Source: an archaeon
Lineage (GTDB): Archaea; Thermoproteota; Nitrososphaeria; Nitrososphaerales; Gagatemarchaeaceae
NCBI GenBank assembly: GCA_021848045.1
Contig: JAJZNC010000003.1
Span: 1-36,079 of the forward strand
Reading direction: 5' to 3'
DNA length: 36,079 bases
This document shows, piece by piece, positions 23,092 through 31,532 of the stretch. The first letter of the stretch is position 1, and each line of letters begins with the position of its first letter. The translations under genes and the position numbers were made by a program. The notes under the pieces are model-generated. The model was not told where the DNA came from. It worked only from the letters and a program-made list of their open reading frames with translations, and did not search any database.

Positions 23092-23555
23092 CCGACCTGG
23101 CTGTAGCCGCCTGCGATTATCTGGCACGCCGAGGCGGGGGACCCGCACTGGTGCGTGTACGGGTCGCAGGCGTTGTCGCCCGTGCAGCCCGCGTCGAAGA
23201 TGCAGTTGTAGCACGTCTTCCACGGCTCCTGGGCCGAGCCCACGCCGTTGCCGCAGGTCTCCTGCAGGATGGTGCAGAGCGACGGAGCGGTGCCCGCGGG
23301 GCACGAAAAGTTCGGCGCGTTGGGGCCCTTTGCTGGGACGTGGTAGGTCGTCCCGTTGTAGACCACGGTGATGAGTCCCTGGCTCGGGCTCGCGCTCGCG
23401 GAGACGGCCACCTGGCCGGCCCCAGGCGGCGAGACGCCCGCTCCGCCCGACGTGGGCGGGAGCGTGTAGTAGTAGATCGCGAGGCTGCCGAAGACGAGCG
23501 AGGCCAGCACGAGGGCTAGGACCGATGCTCTTAGGATGACCCCGCGTCTGTTCAA
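23088..23555 (-). CDS. Secreted Cys-rich protein with a CGNG-type motif
   Basis: A 155-residue protein with an N-terminal signal/anchor (VILRASVLALVLASLVFGSLAIYYY), a Pro/Gly/Ser linker, a short beta part (LITVVYNGTTYHVPAKG) and a C-terminal Cys cluster of about ten Cys in the last 70 residues. The segment ETCGNGVG...KTCYNCIFDAGC resembles the CGNG-x-C-E-x-GE-x-C-x-N-C-x-x-D-C modules of secreted proteins, followed by GDNACDPYTHQC. All these Cys should be disulfide-bonded outside the cell. The TTG start is preceded by GAGG and a TATA-like element about 40 bases upstream. No function can be assigned. It lies between the two binding protein genes on the opposite strand. Confidence 0.75.
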   Translation of the reverse strand: MNRRGVILRASVLALVLASLVFGSLAIYYYTLPPTSGGAGVSPPGAGQVAVSASASPSQGLITVVYNGTTYHVPAKGPNAPNFSCPAGTAPSLCTILQETCGNGVGSAQEPWKTCYNCIFDAGCTGDNACDPYTHQCGSPASACQIIAGGYSQVG

Positions 23556-23589
23556 GGCCGGACGCCTCGATTTTTTTCGGAATCGACCC

Positions 23590-23599
23590 GTATTATAAC
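23590..23599 (-). promoter_or_regulatory. TATA-like element of the Cys-rich protein gene
   Basis: Minus strand GTTATAATAC, about 40 bases before TTG 23555. A seven-base A run (minus strand, about 23572-23578) follows in the leader. Confidence 0.5.
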
Positions 23600-23631
23600 A
23601 TTGTTCCCGGTCGGGCCGCCGCGCTGCGGAG

Positions 23632-23640
23632 GTCTTAAAT
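23632..23640 (+). promoter_or_regulatory. TATA-like element of binding protein 2
   Basis: GTCTTAAAT, 40 bases before ATG 23677 and 61 before ATG 23698. Confidence 0.35.
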
Positions 23641-23697
23641 CGCCCGTCGGCGGCGCGGGCCTCGCCCTCCTCGGCGATGCAGACCTGTGGTGGAACA

Positions 23698-25179
23698 ATG
23701 AACAGGCGTGACTTTCTAAGGGCTGGCGCGATACTCGGTGCCGGCGCGGCTGCTGCGGCCGTCTCCTACGTCGCGCTCACCCCCCCGGCCGTCAGCCCGT
23801 CGGGCACGGTGTCCGGGTCCTCGACCGCCGCCTCGAGCCTCGGCATAGCGAGCAGGCTCGCAGACCCGTCCGTCCCCTCGGAGTACAAGGACTTCCTCAG
23901 GTGGCTCCAGTCGGTCTCCGGCCCGTACAAGGGGACCAGGATCGAGATCAACCTGCAGGACGAGCCGGACTACCGTGCGCTCCAGAACCTCGACCTGGAC
24001 TTCTTCACGGCCTCGGGGATAGACTCCCAGTACGACCTGGAGCCGTACATCATCAACCTCGAGAAGACGAAGCTCGCGGTCGAGACCCACTCCCCCTCGA
24101 TAGACATCATAGACTTCGACGCGATAGACATCCCCACCTTCGAGGGCAACCTCGTACCTCCGCCGGTGCTGGCCGAGACCTACCCCGAGCTGACCTACCC
24201 CGGGCTGGAGATGAGCGACTTCATGCAGACGCCGATGAACCTTGTCGGCACCTACCCGCCCGTGATCCCGGGCCTGAACACCCCCCCGGGGGAGGTCTTC
24301 TGCCTGCCCTTCAACACGCCCGTGATGGTGCGTTACTACAGGACGGACGTCTACAGCAAGCTGGGGCTCGACCAGCCGGCGACCTGGGACGACTACTTCG
24401 CGCAGGTCCAGCAGGTGGGGGCGGGGACGAACATCTACGGGTGCGTGAGCCAGGCCTCGACGACCACCCCCATCTTCCACGAGTTCACGAACCACCTGTA
24501 CAGCTTCGGCGGCGAGTTCTGGAAGATCGACGGCGGGACCATAACGCCCACGGTCAACTCCCCGGCAAACGTCGCCGCGCTTGAGAACTTCGCGCGTTTC
24601 TTCCCCTACACGCTTCCATCGTCGGTCGCGTACACGTGGGACGACTGTGTGGACGCCATGGCCCACGGGCTGGCGGCCAACGCCATAACCTTCGAGGACA
24701 TCTCCGAGTACATCTACGACCCCCTCAGGTCGATAGAGACCAGGAACACCGCGTTCACGGCCAACCCTGCCGGGCCTGCGGGGGCCTACTCGACGTACGT
24801 CGGAGACGGCCTTGGCGTCTCGAAGTACTCGAGGAACCCCGAGGCGTCCTGGCTCTGGCTGCAGTGGGCCACCGCCGCCGGCACGCAGATGATGCTGCTG
24901 GCGGACGACCTGACGAGGTACTGCCCGAGCAGGACGTCGGTGGTGAACTCCTCGTTCGCGCAGGAGATAATCGCGACCCCCGACTACGACCCGGTCCGCC
25001 TCTCACTGGAGATACTCGCCTCGGGGAAGATCGGGCACGTCCCTAACTTCAAGACCTCGAACGTCGCCGCGGGGACGATAGCGCAGCAGATCTACAACGC
25101 GTTCACCGGGGTCTCGACGGCGCAGGCGGCCCTGGACGCCGCCCAGGCCCAGCTTCAGGGGAGCGCCTACGGCTTCTAG
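23698..25179 (+). CDS. Tat-exported ABC solute-binding protein 2 (sugar type)
   Basis: A 493-residue paralogue of binding protein 1 with a textbook twin-arginine signal (NRRDFLRAGAILGAGAAAAAV). Shared segments include YPELTYPGLEMSDFMQTP, FNTPVMVRYYRTDVYSKLGL, ATWDDYFAQVQQV and GVSKYSRNPEASWLWLQWAT. No lipobox Cys is seen. Two ATGs are in frame; I use ATG 23698, which puts the RR near the N-terminus, but ATG 23677 would also work and is closer to the TATA-like element. No second set of permeases is in the window, so it probably feeds the same MalFGK-like complex with a different ligand, or serves an importer elsewhere. Confidence 0.9.
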   Translation: MNRRDFLRAGAILGAGAAAAAVSYVALTPPAVSPSGTVSGSSTAASSLGIASRLADPSVPSEYKDFLRWLQSVSGPYKGTRIEINLQDEPDYRALQNLDLDFFTASGIDSQYDLEPYIINLEKTKLAVETHSPSIDIIDFDAIDIPTFEGNLVPPPVLAETYPELTYPGLEMSDFMQTPMNLVGTYPPVIPGLNTPPGEVFCLPFNTPVMVRYYRTDVYSKLGLDQPATWDDYFAQVQQVGAGTNIYGCVSQASTTTPIFHEFTNHLYSFGGEFWKIDGGTITPTVNSPANVAALENFARFFPYTLPSSVAYTWDDCVDAMAHGLAANAITFEDISEYIYDPLRSIETRNTAFTANPAGPAGAYSTYVGDGLGVSKYSRNPEASWLWLQWATAAGTQMMLLADDLTRYCPSRTSVVNSSFAQEIIATPDYDPVRLSLEILASGKIGHVPNFKTSNVAAGTIAQQIYNAFTGVSTAQAALDAAQAQLQGSAYGF

Positions 25180-25215
25180 GCCGCCGCCCGTCTCCGACCC
25201 CCGGCCCATCAACAA

Positions 25216-25224
25216 GTATACTAA
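25216..25224 (+). promoter_or_regulatory. Possible TATA-like element of the methyltransferase gene
   Basis: GTATACTAA in the 157-base gap after binding protein 2. It is the only AT-rich element there, but its distance to any start is long (67 to 121 bases). Confidence 0.3.
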
Positions 25225-25336
25225 ACCGCCGCCGCAGTCCCTCGTTCGGGAGCTCAGCTCGAGATGACGAACCGACGCCCAGATGCTGTGCGGACGCCTG
25301 CCCTCGCACGCGCGACAGAGGGGGCGCGGTGAAGCA

Positions 25337-26275
25337 GTGAGCGCCCACTTCGCAGAGACGAGCTCGAAGATAACCGGCTACCTGATAGGGGCGGTGAAGA
25401 GGGTGGTTCCAGCCTCCGCGCAGCCGGGGGCGAACAGGCTCTTCGACAAGACGACGAACGGGGTGGAGAGAGCCCTGGGGTGGAGGGAGGACCTCACCCC
25501 CCCGCTGAGGATCAGGCTCCACATCGGGCCCTTCGCCGACCCGAGGCTGTACAGGCTGGCAGGGGACGCGAACGTGGAGGGCTTCAGAGACCTCGCGGGG
25601 CTGAGGCCGGGCTCGTCCTTCTTGGACATCGCCTGCGGGTGCGGGAGGGTCGCGAGGGCGCTGACCAGTTACCTGGGACCGGGCGCCACCTACGAAGGGT
25701 TCGACACGGCGGTCAAGCCCGTGGCGTGGGCGCAGAGCGTGATAACTGCCAAGTTCCCCAGCTTCCACTTTCGGACGGCGGACACATTCAACAAGAGGTA
25801 CAACCCGCAGGGCAAGACGGGCGCGTCCGAGCTGATCTTCCCCTACGAGGACGGGACGTTCGACTTTGCGTTCGCCGGGTCGCTCTACACCCACATGGTC
25901 CCGGACGAGGTCGCGAACTTCGTCGCCGAGACAAAGAGGGTCCTCAAGCCGGGCGGCAAGACCCTCGCGACCTTCTGCCTCCTCAACGAGAGGACGCTCC
26001 CCCTGGTCGACGCGGGCAAGACTATGCCGCGCCTCGTCTACAGGTACGGCGACTGCCGCGTGAGGACCGAGAAAGACCCGGCGCACTTCATAGCCCACCC
26101 GGAGTCCTGGGTGAGGGACCTCTACGCGAAGGTGGGCCTCAGGATCGTCGAGCCGATAGAGAGAGGGACGTGGGCGGAGAGCACGCCCGAGTCCAAGGCC
26201 CTCGAGAAGTACCACCTGGGAGGGAGCCCGAGCAAGAGCGCCAGCCAGGACGCGGTCATCGCGGTCAAGGCGTGA
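25337..26275 (+). CDS. Class I SAM-dependent methyltransferase
   Basis: A methyltransferase of about 312 residues. Motif I is SSFLDIACGCGRVARAL, the acidic loop that holds the SAM ribose is YEGFDTAVKP, and the later motifs are FDFAFAGSLYTHM and FVAETKRVLKPGGKTLATF, all in normal order. The C-terminus (AHPESWVRDLYAKVGLRIVEP) is the usual closing helix-strand. The frame opens at ATG 25283, but GTG 25337 has GGTGA just upstream and begins a plausible N-terminus (SAHFAETSSKIT). The substrate is unknown; a small molecule or lipid is likely. The gene after it on the same strand is an aldo/keto reductase 42 bases on, so they may be co-transcribed. Confidence 0.85.
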   Translation: MSAHFAETSSKITGYLIGAVKRVVPASAQPGANRLFDKTTNGVERALGWREDLTPPLRIRLHIGPFADPRLYRLAGDANVEGFRDLAGLRPGSSFLDIACGCGRVARALTSYLGPGATYEGFDTAVKPVAWAQSVITAKFPSFHFRTADTFNKRYNPQGKTGASELIFPYEDGTFDFAFAGSLYTHMVPDEVANFVAETKRVLKPGGKTLATFCLLNERTLPLVDAGKTMPRLVYRYGDCRVRTEKDPAHFIAHPESWVRDLYAKVGLRIVEPIERGTWAESTPESKALEKYHLGGSPSKSASQDAVIAVKA

Positions 26276-26317
26276 CATGAGGCCGCAGAGCACGCCCGGG
26301 ACGGGAGCGCCCAGTTG

Positions 26318-27163
26318 ATGCAGGCCAAGCGGTTCGGGAAGACGGGGAGGGCGGTCACGGAGATAGGCATGGGGACGTACTACGACAAGCCCTGGATCAG
26401 GATAGCGAAGCACGGGGTGTCCCTGGGAGCTTCCACGAAGGTGAAGGCCATCGCGGCAGGCCTGGACCACGGGATCACGCTGATAGACTCTGCCGAGGCG
26501 TACTTCTCCGAGCCCTTCATCGCGAGGGCGATGCGAGGGAGGAGGAGGGACGAGGTGTTCATCGCGACGAAGGTCTGGCTTGACCACCTCCACCACGACG
26601 ACCTCGTCGCGGCCCTGGATAGGAGCCTCCGCCGCCTTGAGACCCCGTACGTCGACCTGTACCAGATACACTTCCCGAACCCGGCCGTCCCCATCCGCGA
26701 GACGATGGGCGCGATGGAGGAGATGGTCGAGAAGGGGAAGGCGAGGGCGATAGGGGTCAGCAACTTCTCGCTCGAGCAGATGAAGGAGGCGAGCTCCGCG
26801 CTCTCCAGGGTAGAGATAGCCGCCGCTCAGATCAACTACAGCCTGGTCCACAGGAAGGTCGAGAAGGACATCATCCCGTACTGCAGGGAGAACGGCATCG
26901 CCGTACTGGCGTACTACCCGCTCGGTCACGGCCTCCTGGCGGCGCGCGACGCGAGGCTGGACGCCGTGTGCGCGAGGAACTCAAAGTCCCCCGCCCAGGT
27001 CGCGCTCAACTGGCTGACCTCCAGGCCGGAGGTCTTCGCAATCCCGCGCGCTTCGCGGCCCAGCCACGTCATCGAGGACGCCGGAGCCAGCGGCTGGAGG
27101 CTGAGCGAAGCAGACATCCAGGAACTCGACCGGGCGTTCCCCGTGACGCCTCCCCCGACCTAG
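26318..27163 (+). CDS. Aldo/keto reductase
   Basis: A 281-residue NADPH-dependent oxidoreductase with a TIM barrel. The catalytic tetrad is visible: Asp57 (LIDSAEAY), Tyr62, Lys85 (IATKV) and His118 (YQIHF). GVSNFSLEQM and the C-terminal cofactor-binding segment FAIPRASRPSHVIEDAG are also typical. ATG 26318 is preferred over TTG 26315, with GGGAG a few bases upstream. It could reduce or oxidise sugars or small aldehydes in the cytosol, which suits the sugar-import context, but family members are too broad to say which. Confidence 0.93.
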   Translation: MQAKRFGKTGRAVTEIGMGTYYDKPWIRIAKHGVSLGASTKVKAIAAGLDHGITLIDSAEAYFSEPFIARAMRGRRRDEVFIATKVWLDHLHHDDLVAALDRSLRRLETPYVDLYQIHFPNPAVPIRETMGAMEEMVEKGKARAIGVSNFSLEQMKEASSALSRVEIAAAQINYSLVHRKVEKDIIPYCRENGIAVLAYYPLGHGLLAARDARLDAVCARNSKSPAQVALNWLTSRPEVFAIPRASRPSHVIEDAGASGWRLSEADIQELDRAFPVTPPPT

Positions 27164-27177
27164 GGGGAGGCGCGGCC

Positions 27178-29544
27178 TCACCGCGGCTTGCCGTTCCGGC
27201 CGCGAATCACCAGGTTGGCTATGGTCACGACTATGGCGAAGGTGACCGCAGCGTACGAGATGTAGTTCAGCGGGAGGTCGGTGCCCACCGCCACGGCCGT
27301 CGTCGAGACGGTCGTGCTCGTGCCGCCGCTGCCGCTAATCCCGGTGGCCAGGCTGAAGGCCATCAGCGCGCCAGGCTGTGTCAGGGTCCCTCCCACCTGC
27401 CCTATGGAGAGCCAGCGTCCTCCGCCGATGATCTGGTAGATGAACCACTGGCCGTTGGCGGCCTGCCCGATGGTCGGGTCAGAGAACATCGGGGCGCCGT
27501 CGTAGAGCTTGCTGATCACGCTCCCGTCCTTTGTGCTGAGGAAGTAGATCGTGCCGTTGCCCGTCGGGACGATCAGCATCCCGTTGGTCACGGTCATCCC
27601 TCCCCTGAAGACGGTGTTGGCGATGAACTTGCTCCAGACGACCTTGCCGGTGTTCGCGTTGAGCGCCATGATGGTGCTGTTGTCAGGCCAGTTCAGGGTG
27701 CGGACAGTGTCCGCGTACTGGGTCGTGTTGCTCATGGTGTAGACGATGGGGGCGCTGTTGTACCACGCGCCGTAGAGGTTGGTGCCGTCGTAGGCCATGT
27801 CGGCCTCGAGCGCGCCTCCTAGGCCTGGGGACTGGATCCAGGTCGCGTTGGGGTAGTTAGGCCACGGAGTGAGCATCTGGGTCGCGTTCGTGGGGTCGAG
27901 CGGGAGCGAGCCCGGTTCGTACTTTATGGTGCTGTTGCCGCAACCCGTCGTCGCTATGCCGGTGTACCCCGACGAGCAGAGCGAGCCGGGCACGAAGACC
28001 CAGTTGGCCTTGCCCGTCGCCGCGTTCAGCGAGAAGACGAGGCCCTCCTTGTCGCCCTTGAAGATCGCCGGCACCCCGTTCGTGCTGCCGATTATCGTGT
28101 TCCAGGAGGAGTCCTGGTCGTTGAGCCCGTGTGGGACCATCTGGTACCACCAGGCGAGCTTCCCCGTCGTCAGGTTGACTGCCATCAGGGTCGAGGAGTA
28201 GAGGTTCAGACCTGGGCGCTCGTTCTGGTTGGCGGGGCAGGTCGAGCCGTAGCAGTACTCGAACGGCCCTGCGTCTCCAGTGCCGAAGTACATCATCCCG
28301 GTCTTGTTGTCGATCGCATACTGGCCCCAGCTGGTGGAGATGCTCGCTGCGGCGGCCTTTGGAACTCCCCAGTCGCCACCGCCCAGCGTCTTTACCGAGT
28401 TGGGTATGTTGGTGCATGCCACGCCGGTCGTGCCGTTCTGCAGGTATGCTGTGTAGTCGAAGACCCAGCCCACGTTGCACGCGTAGTTGTCCCAGTTGGG
28501 GTCCCCTGTGCTAGGAGGTTGCATGTAGATCTGCCACATCGGGCCCTGGCCCTGCGTCTGCGGAAGGCACGTCCCTTCCAGGGTGCCTACCGTGTAGGTG
28601 CCGCCTCCCGGCGCGCACGCCCCGTCGTATCCGGCCGCCCCGGCCAGCATCACGCTCGTCGCGTTGAAGGCGACGAGGGTGGTTCTGCCGCCCATGTCGG
28701 TGTATCCTCCCATCACGTAGACGAGCATCCCGTTCCAGTACTCTGGCGGGTCAGAGGTGTACGTCGCGGGGAACGCTCCGCCGCCGTTGCCCGGTATGTT
28801 GGTGCAGATGTTCGTGATGTGGTAGGCCACGTCGCCCGTGATCGCGTCGAAGCCCCAGACCTCACAGTCGAAGCCTGTGACGCTGATTATGCCCTCGGGC
28901 TGCCCGCCGTTGTTCGGGTTGGGTATGGTGAGGTAGTCGATTCCGTGCTTGTGCTCGACCGGCGAGGGGCAGTTGATCGCGGGGTTGACCGCGCTGCTGC
29001 ACCAGAAGGTGTCATTGAAGCCGCAGGCCGTGGACGAGCAGGGGGTGATCTTCCCCTGACCGACCTGCGTCTCGATTATCGGAACCGTCTTCAGAGCCGA
29101 CTGGAAGTTGGCGGTCGTGGGCTTGCTCCAGACCGTCGCCCCCGTCTGGGCGTTCATCGCGTAGACCACGCCCTGGTTGGTCACGATGTAGACTATCCCC
29201 TGGACGACCAGCGGCGGCGACTCGGCTCCCGGCTCCACCGACCACGTCGCGCAGTTAGGATAGCAGTTCGGGGAGTTGACCTGGGACCACGACGGGTCGG
29301 TCTGCGGCATTGGGACCGTCCAGTTCATGACGAGGTTGCCTATGTTGCTCGGCGAGAAGAACGTCTGAGGGGAGTCGTTGGTGCCGTTCAGGTTATAGTT
29401 GATCGTCTGCCAGTTGGCACCTGAGTTCGTCGGCGCCGCCTGGGCGCTGACGGAGGTCGGCGGGGAAGAAGCAAAGATCCCGACTATCCCGGAGATGGCC
29501 AACAGAGTGAGAAAGGTTACCGCGAGGACGCGATAGCTACGCAT
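27178..29544 (-). CDS. Large membrane-anchored PQQ-type beta-propeller protein 3
   Basis: A 788-residue exported propeller with a signal peptide (VLAVTFLTLLAISGIVGIFA) and a C-terminal helix (YAAVTFAIVVTIANLVI). It is about 130 residues longer than its two paralogues owing to loops rich in Cys (for example NCYPNC, TPCSSTACGF, FWCSSAVNPAINC, EYCYGSTC), which should form disulfides. Propeller motifs include NAQTGATVWSK and NANTGKVVWSK. At the metal and catalytic sites, GGYTDMGGRT puts Asp283 at the Glu position, TGD replaces TGN (Asp424), and QMVPHGLNDQDSSWN gives Asp476-x-Asp478 but with HG in place of HD. ATG 29542-29544 is 31 bases after a TATA box; the earlier ATG is inside that box. PQQ binding is inferred, not shown. 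Confidence 0.87.
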   Translation of the reverse strand: MRSYRVLAVTFLTLLAISGIVGIFASSPPTSVSAQAAPTNSGANWQTINYNLNGTNDSPQTFFSPSNIGNLVMNWTVPMPQTDPSWSQVNSPNCYPNCATWSVEPGAESPPLVVQGIVYIVTNQGVVYAMNAQTGATVWSKPTTANFQSALKTVPIIETQVGQGKITPCSSTACGFNDTFWCSSAVNPAINCPSPVEHKHGIDYLTIPNPNNGGQPEGIISVTGFDCEVWGFDAITGDVAYHITNICTNIPGNGGGAFPATYTSDPPEYWNGMLVYVMGGYTDMGGRTTLVAFNATSVMLAGAAGYDGACAPGGGTYTVGTLEGTCLPQTQGQGPMWQIYMQPPSTGDPNWDNYACNVGWVFDYTAYLQNGTTGVACTNIPNSVKTLGGGDWGVPKAAAASISTSWGQYAIDNKTGMMYFGTGDAGPFEYCYGSTCPANQNERPGLNLYSSTLMAVNLTTGKLAWWYQMVPHGLNDQDSSWNTIIGSTNGVPAIFKGDKEGLVFSLNAATGKANWVFVPGSLCSSGYTGIATTGCGNSTIKYEPGSLPLDPTNATQMLTPWPNYPNATWIQSPGLGGALEADMAYDGTNLYGAWYNSAPIVYTMSNTTQYADTVRTLNWPDNSTIMALNANTGKVVWSKFIANTVFRGGMTVTNGMLIVPTGNGTIYFLSTKDGSVISKLYDGAPMFSDPTIGQAANGQWFIYQIIGGGRWLSIGQVGGTLTQPGALMAFSLATGISGSGGTSTTVSTTAVAVGTDLPLNYISYAAVTFAIVVTIANLVIRGRNGKPR

Positions 29545-29570
29545 AACTTCGTCGCCGGGAATTTTCACCA

Positions 29571-29580
29571 TTTATAGTTT
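29571..29580 (-). promoter_or_regulatory. TATA box of PQQ-type gene 3
   Basis: Minus strand AAACTATAAA, about 31 bases before ATG 29544. Good match to an archaeal TATA box. Confidence 0.6.
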
Positions 29581-29581
29581 G

Positions 29582-30053
29582 TTCCTTTCGTCGATGCTCG
29601 ACGACCTCAGGGAGGTCCTGGAGGCAGGGTTCCGCGAGGCTCGTTCGCGTCTGCAACCCAGACGGGGGACTCGTTGCGACGGCGACCGAAGAAGACCCGA
29701 GGCGTCGCGCGCTGGCACCGGTCGAGCTACGAGCATCCCCCGTCAACGACGGCCTCACCCAAGCGGACATTTCAGCGCCGCGTCGACGAGCCCTTGCGGA
29801 CCCTGCACAGGGCGGAGATGCGCCTGGAAGCGCACTGGGCGGGGCCTCGTTCGACTGCTCTGCGAGAGCGGACGGACCAGCACGCTTCAGCAACATGACC
29901 AGACTAGACTAGGGCGCTGCCGCCTTGCGGGCTGGCCCAACCCCCGTGTGGGCCGAGCCGGAGCTGGTGGCCGCCGGCGAGGGGTCGATGCGCGGCGCTG
30001 CGGCGGGGGTGTTGTCCACCTGGCCGCGTTCCGTGCGAGAGGCGCTGGTCAGG
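29582..30053. other. Gene-free stretch, possibly a decayed gene
   Basis: About 470 bases with no reading frame I believe. Frames exist on both strands, as expected at this GC content, but their translations are Arg/Ser/Pro-rich and lack folded-protein character. No TATA-like element leads into any of them, and no tRNA, repeat or hairpin stands out. The first part (ATGCTCGACGACCTC onward) reads briefly like a helix (MLDDLREVLEAGFREARSRLQ) and then loses sense, so a broken gene is possible. Confidence 0.4.
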
Positions 30054-30860
30054 CTATACCGGCGCAGGCGTGCGCCTGCTCCGATACCTCATGACCCCGA
30101 AGGCCAGGACTCCCAACAGGAAGGCGTAGACAGAGGCCGCGACGTACGGGCCCGCGTGCCACTCGAAGCTCTTCTCCTCGACGAGGTTGGGGTTCTGTCC
30201 CATCTTCATGGCAGTCCATTGCGGGAACGTGGTGGCCGCGACCGGGTACTGCTCGCTGAACGTCACGTAGTTCCAGGTCTCCTGGACGATCTGCCACTGC
30301 CCGCCTATGTAGTTCCACTGCTGGTTGGCGTCCACGGTGATCGAGAGCGCACCGACCACGCTGCTGTTCCCCTTCATCAAGAGGGTCAGCGTCACGTCGT
30401 AGTTGGTCGGGTTGATCTCCTTGGCGTTGTAGTTGGAGATCGAGGCGTTCAGGGACGTGGTCTTGCCTATCGAGGACCCGTAGAGGATCCTGATGTTGCC
30501 CACCCCGTTGTAGACGCCGGTCAGCCCGGAAGCCTGACCCGTCCAGTCGACGACTGCGTAGGTGGAGTAGAAGTTACCCAGAGCGCTTACGTCCCGGATG
30601 TTGAAGTCGTTCACCCACTGGTCGACCGCCGCCTTTACCGTGGTCGTGGGGGTGCAGTTCGAGCCCGAGCACGAGTAGACCGTGGACGTCGCGCCTGCGG
30701 AGGTGGTCGTCGTTGCGCCGCCTCCGGACTGGGAGGCCTTTGGAAGGAAGACCAGCTCGACGGCTATCCCTACCGCGACGAATACAACAACCGCCACGGC
30801 GAGGGCGGATATCGCGAGCCTCCGACGAGGCGACCGTTCGGCATGAGTGAAATTTGCCAA
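30054..30860 (-). CDS. Membrane-anchored NTF2/SnoaL-like protein
   Basis: 268 residues. It begins with a basic stretch and RRRLAIS followed by a long hydrophobic helix (ALAVAVVVFVAVGIAVELVF), the same pilin-like N-terminal style as the cupredoxin proteins. A Thr/Ser/Gly linker with a Cys pair (SCSGSNC) leads to an NTF2-like domain (AAVDQWVNDFNIRDVSALGNFYSTYAVVDWTG to QWQIVQETWNYVTF, residues about 75-205), a cone-shaped fold that binds small ligands or acts as an enzyme. A second membrane helix (YVAASVYAFLLGVLAFGVM) and basic tail end it. The domain would face outside. Start TTG 30858-30860 with a TATA-like element about 42 bases upstream. The 4-TM membrane protein gene lies just upstream on the same strand. 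Confidence 0.75.
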   Translation of the reverse strand: MANFTHAERSPRRRLAISALAVAVVVFVAVGIAVELVFLPKASQSGGGATTTTSAGATSTVYSCSGSNCTPTTTVKAAVDQWVNDFNIRDVSALGNFYSTYAVVDWTGQASGLTGVYNGVGNIRILYGSSIGKTTSLNASISNYNAKEINPTNYDVTLTLLMKGNSSVVGALSITVDANQQWNYIGGQWQIVQETWNYVTFSEQYPVAATTFPQWTAMKMGQNPNLVEEKSFEWHAGPYVAASVYAFLLGVLAFGVMRYRSRRTPAPV

Positions 30861-30897
30861 CTCTAATCGGTTCTCTTTATGGTGAGCATGCAGGTTG

Positions 30898-30907
30898 CTA
30901 TAAACCC
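30898..30907 (-). promoter_or_regulatory. TATA-like element of the NTF2-like gene
   Basis: Minus strand GGTTTATAGC, about 42 bases before TTG 30860. A second candidate (ACCATAAAG, 30875-30883) is closer but too near the start codon. Confidence 0.4.
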
Positions 30908-30935
30908 TTGGCTGACTCTCGACGCGTCCCTCATC

Positions 30936-31532
30936 TCAAGCATCCTTCGTTGCCTTGGCGTTCACGTAGACCAGCACTCCAAGGAGGATTCCGAGGAGGG
31001 CCACGACGATGAAGGCCGCCTCCACCACGACGGGCATGTCGCTTAGGACGTTCGAAGCGTCAGTCGAGAGCGGCGGGAATATGTTGAGCGAGATGGCCTC
31101 AGCCGCCACAGCCGCTCCACCTCCCGTCGCGATGACGCCACCCCCGACGTAGCCGACCGCGGCCATCGTGGCCGTAGTGCCGAGCACGCCGACCTCGAAC
31201 ATCAGTAGAGAGAGCCTGGAGAAGAGGCTGCTGACCTCTCCCTTGCCCCTGAGGATGTCGCCGAGGTAGTAGAGCGCCGCCCACCCGAACGCCCCGAGGA
31301 CGCCCACGATGAGCCAGGTGAAGTATCCTATGAACAGCCAGGTGCCTGGCCAGCTCGTGACCATGTCGCCGTGGCATCCGAACGTTCCGGGGTTCACAGA
31401 TACGCAGAGGTACGGGTCGAGTATCACCGCAGTGAACAATACCGATAGGATCACGTTGAACGTGCCGAGCCTCAAGAACCTCTTGGCCAGGTCTATGGTC
31501 CGTATCGACGCCGAGAATCCCAGAGACTTCAT
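30936..31532 (-). CDS. Unknown four-helix membrane protein, divergent paralogue A
   Basis: 198 residues with about four membrane helices. The core signature WPGTWLFIGYFTWLIVGVLG is shared with the divergently transcribed neighbour (WPGTWMFIAYFVFLIVGVLG), and both continue with a GW-A motif. Between helix 1 and 2 it has an external loop with two Cys (CVSVNPGTFGC). The ATG start has GAGGTC about 9 bases upstream. I recognise no characterised family; small multi-helix proteins of this type can be respiratory-complex accessory subunits, but there is no direct evidence of that here. Confidence 0.7.
   Translation of the reverse strand: MKSLGFSASIRTIDLAKRFLRLGTFNVILSVLFTAVILDPYLCVSVNPGTFGCHGDMVTSWPGTWLFIGYFTWLIVGVLGAFGWAALYYLGDILRGKGEVSSLFSRLSLLMFEVGVLGTTATMAAVGYVGGGVIATGGGAAVAAEAISLNIFPPLSTDASNVLSDMPVVVEAAFIVVALLGILLGVLVYVNAKATKDA

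Noticed and set aside
25103-26929. Long minus-strand frame (about 608 residues) opposite the methyltransferase and aldo/keto reductase
   Set aside because: Arg/Gly/Pro/Leu/Val-biased composition, spans several real genes and has no promoter or motif.
29579-30094. Plus-strand frame of about 171 residues in the gap
   Set aside because: Arg/Gly/Cys-rich translation after the first 20 residues, runs into the NTF2-like gene on the other strand and has no promoter.
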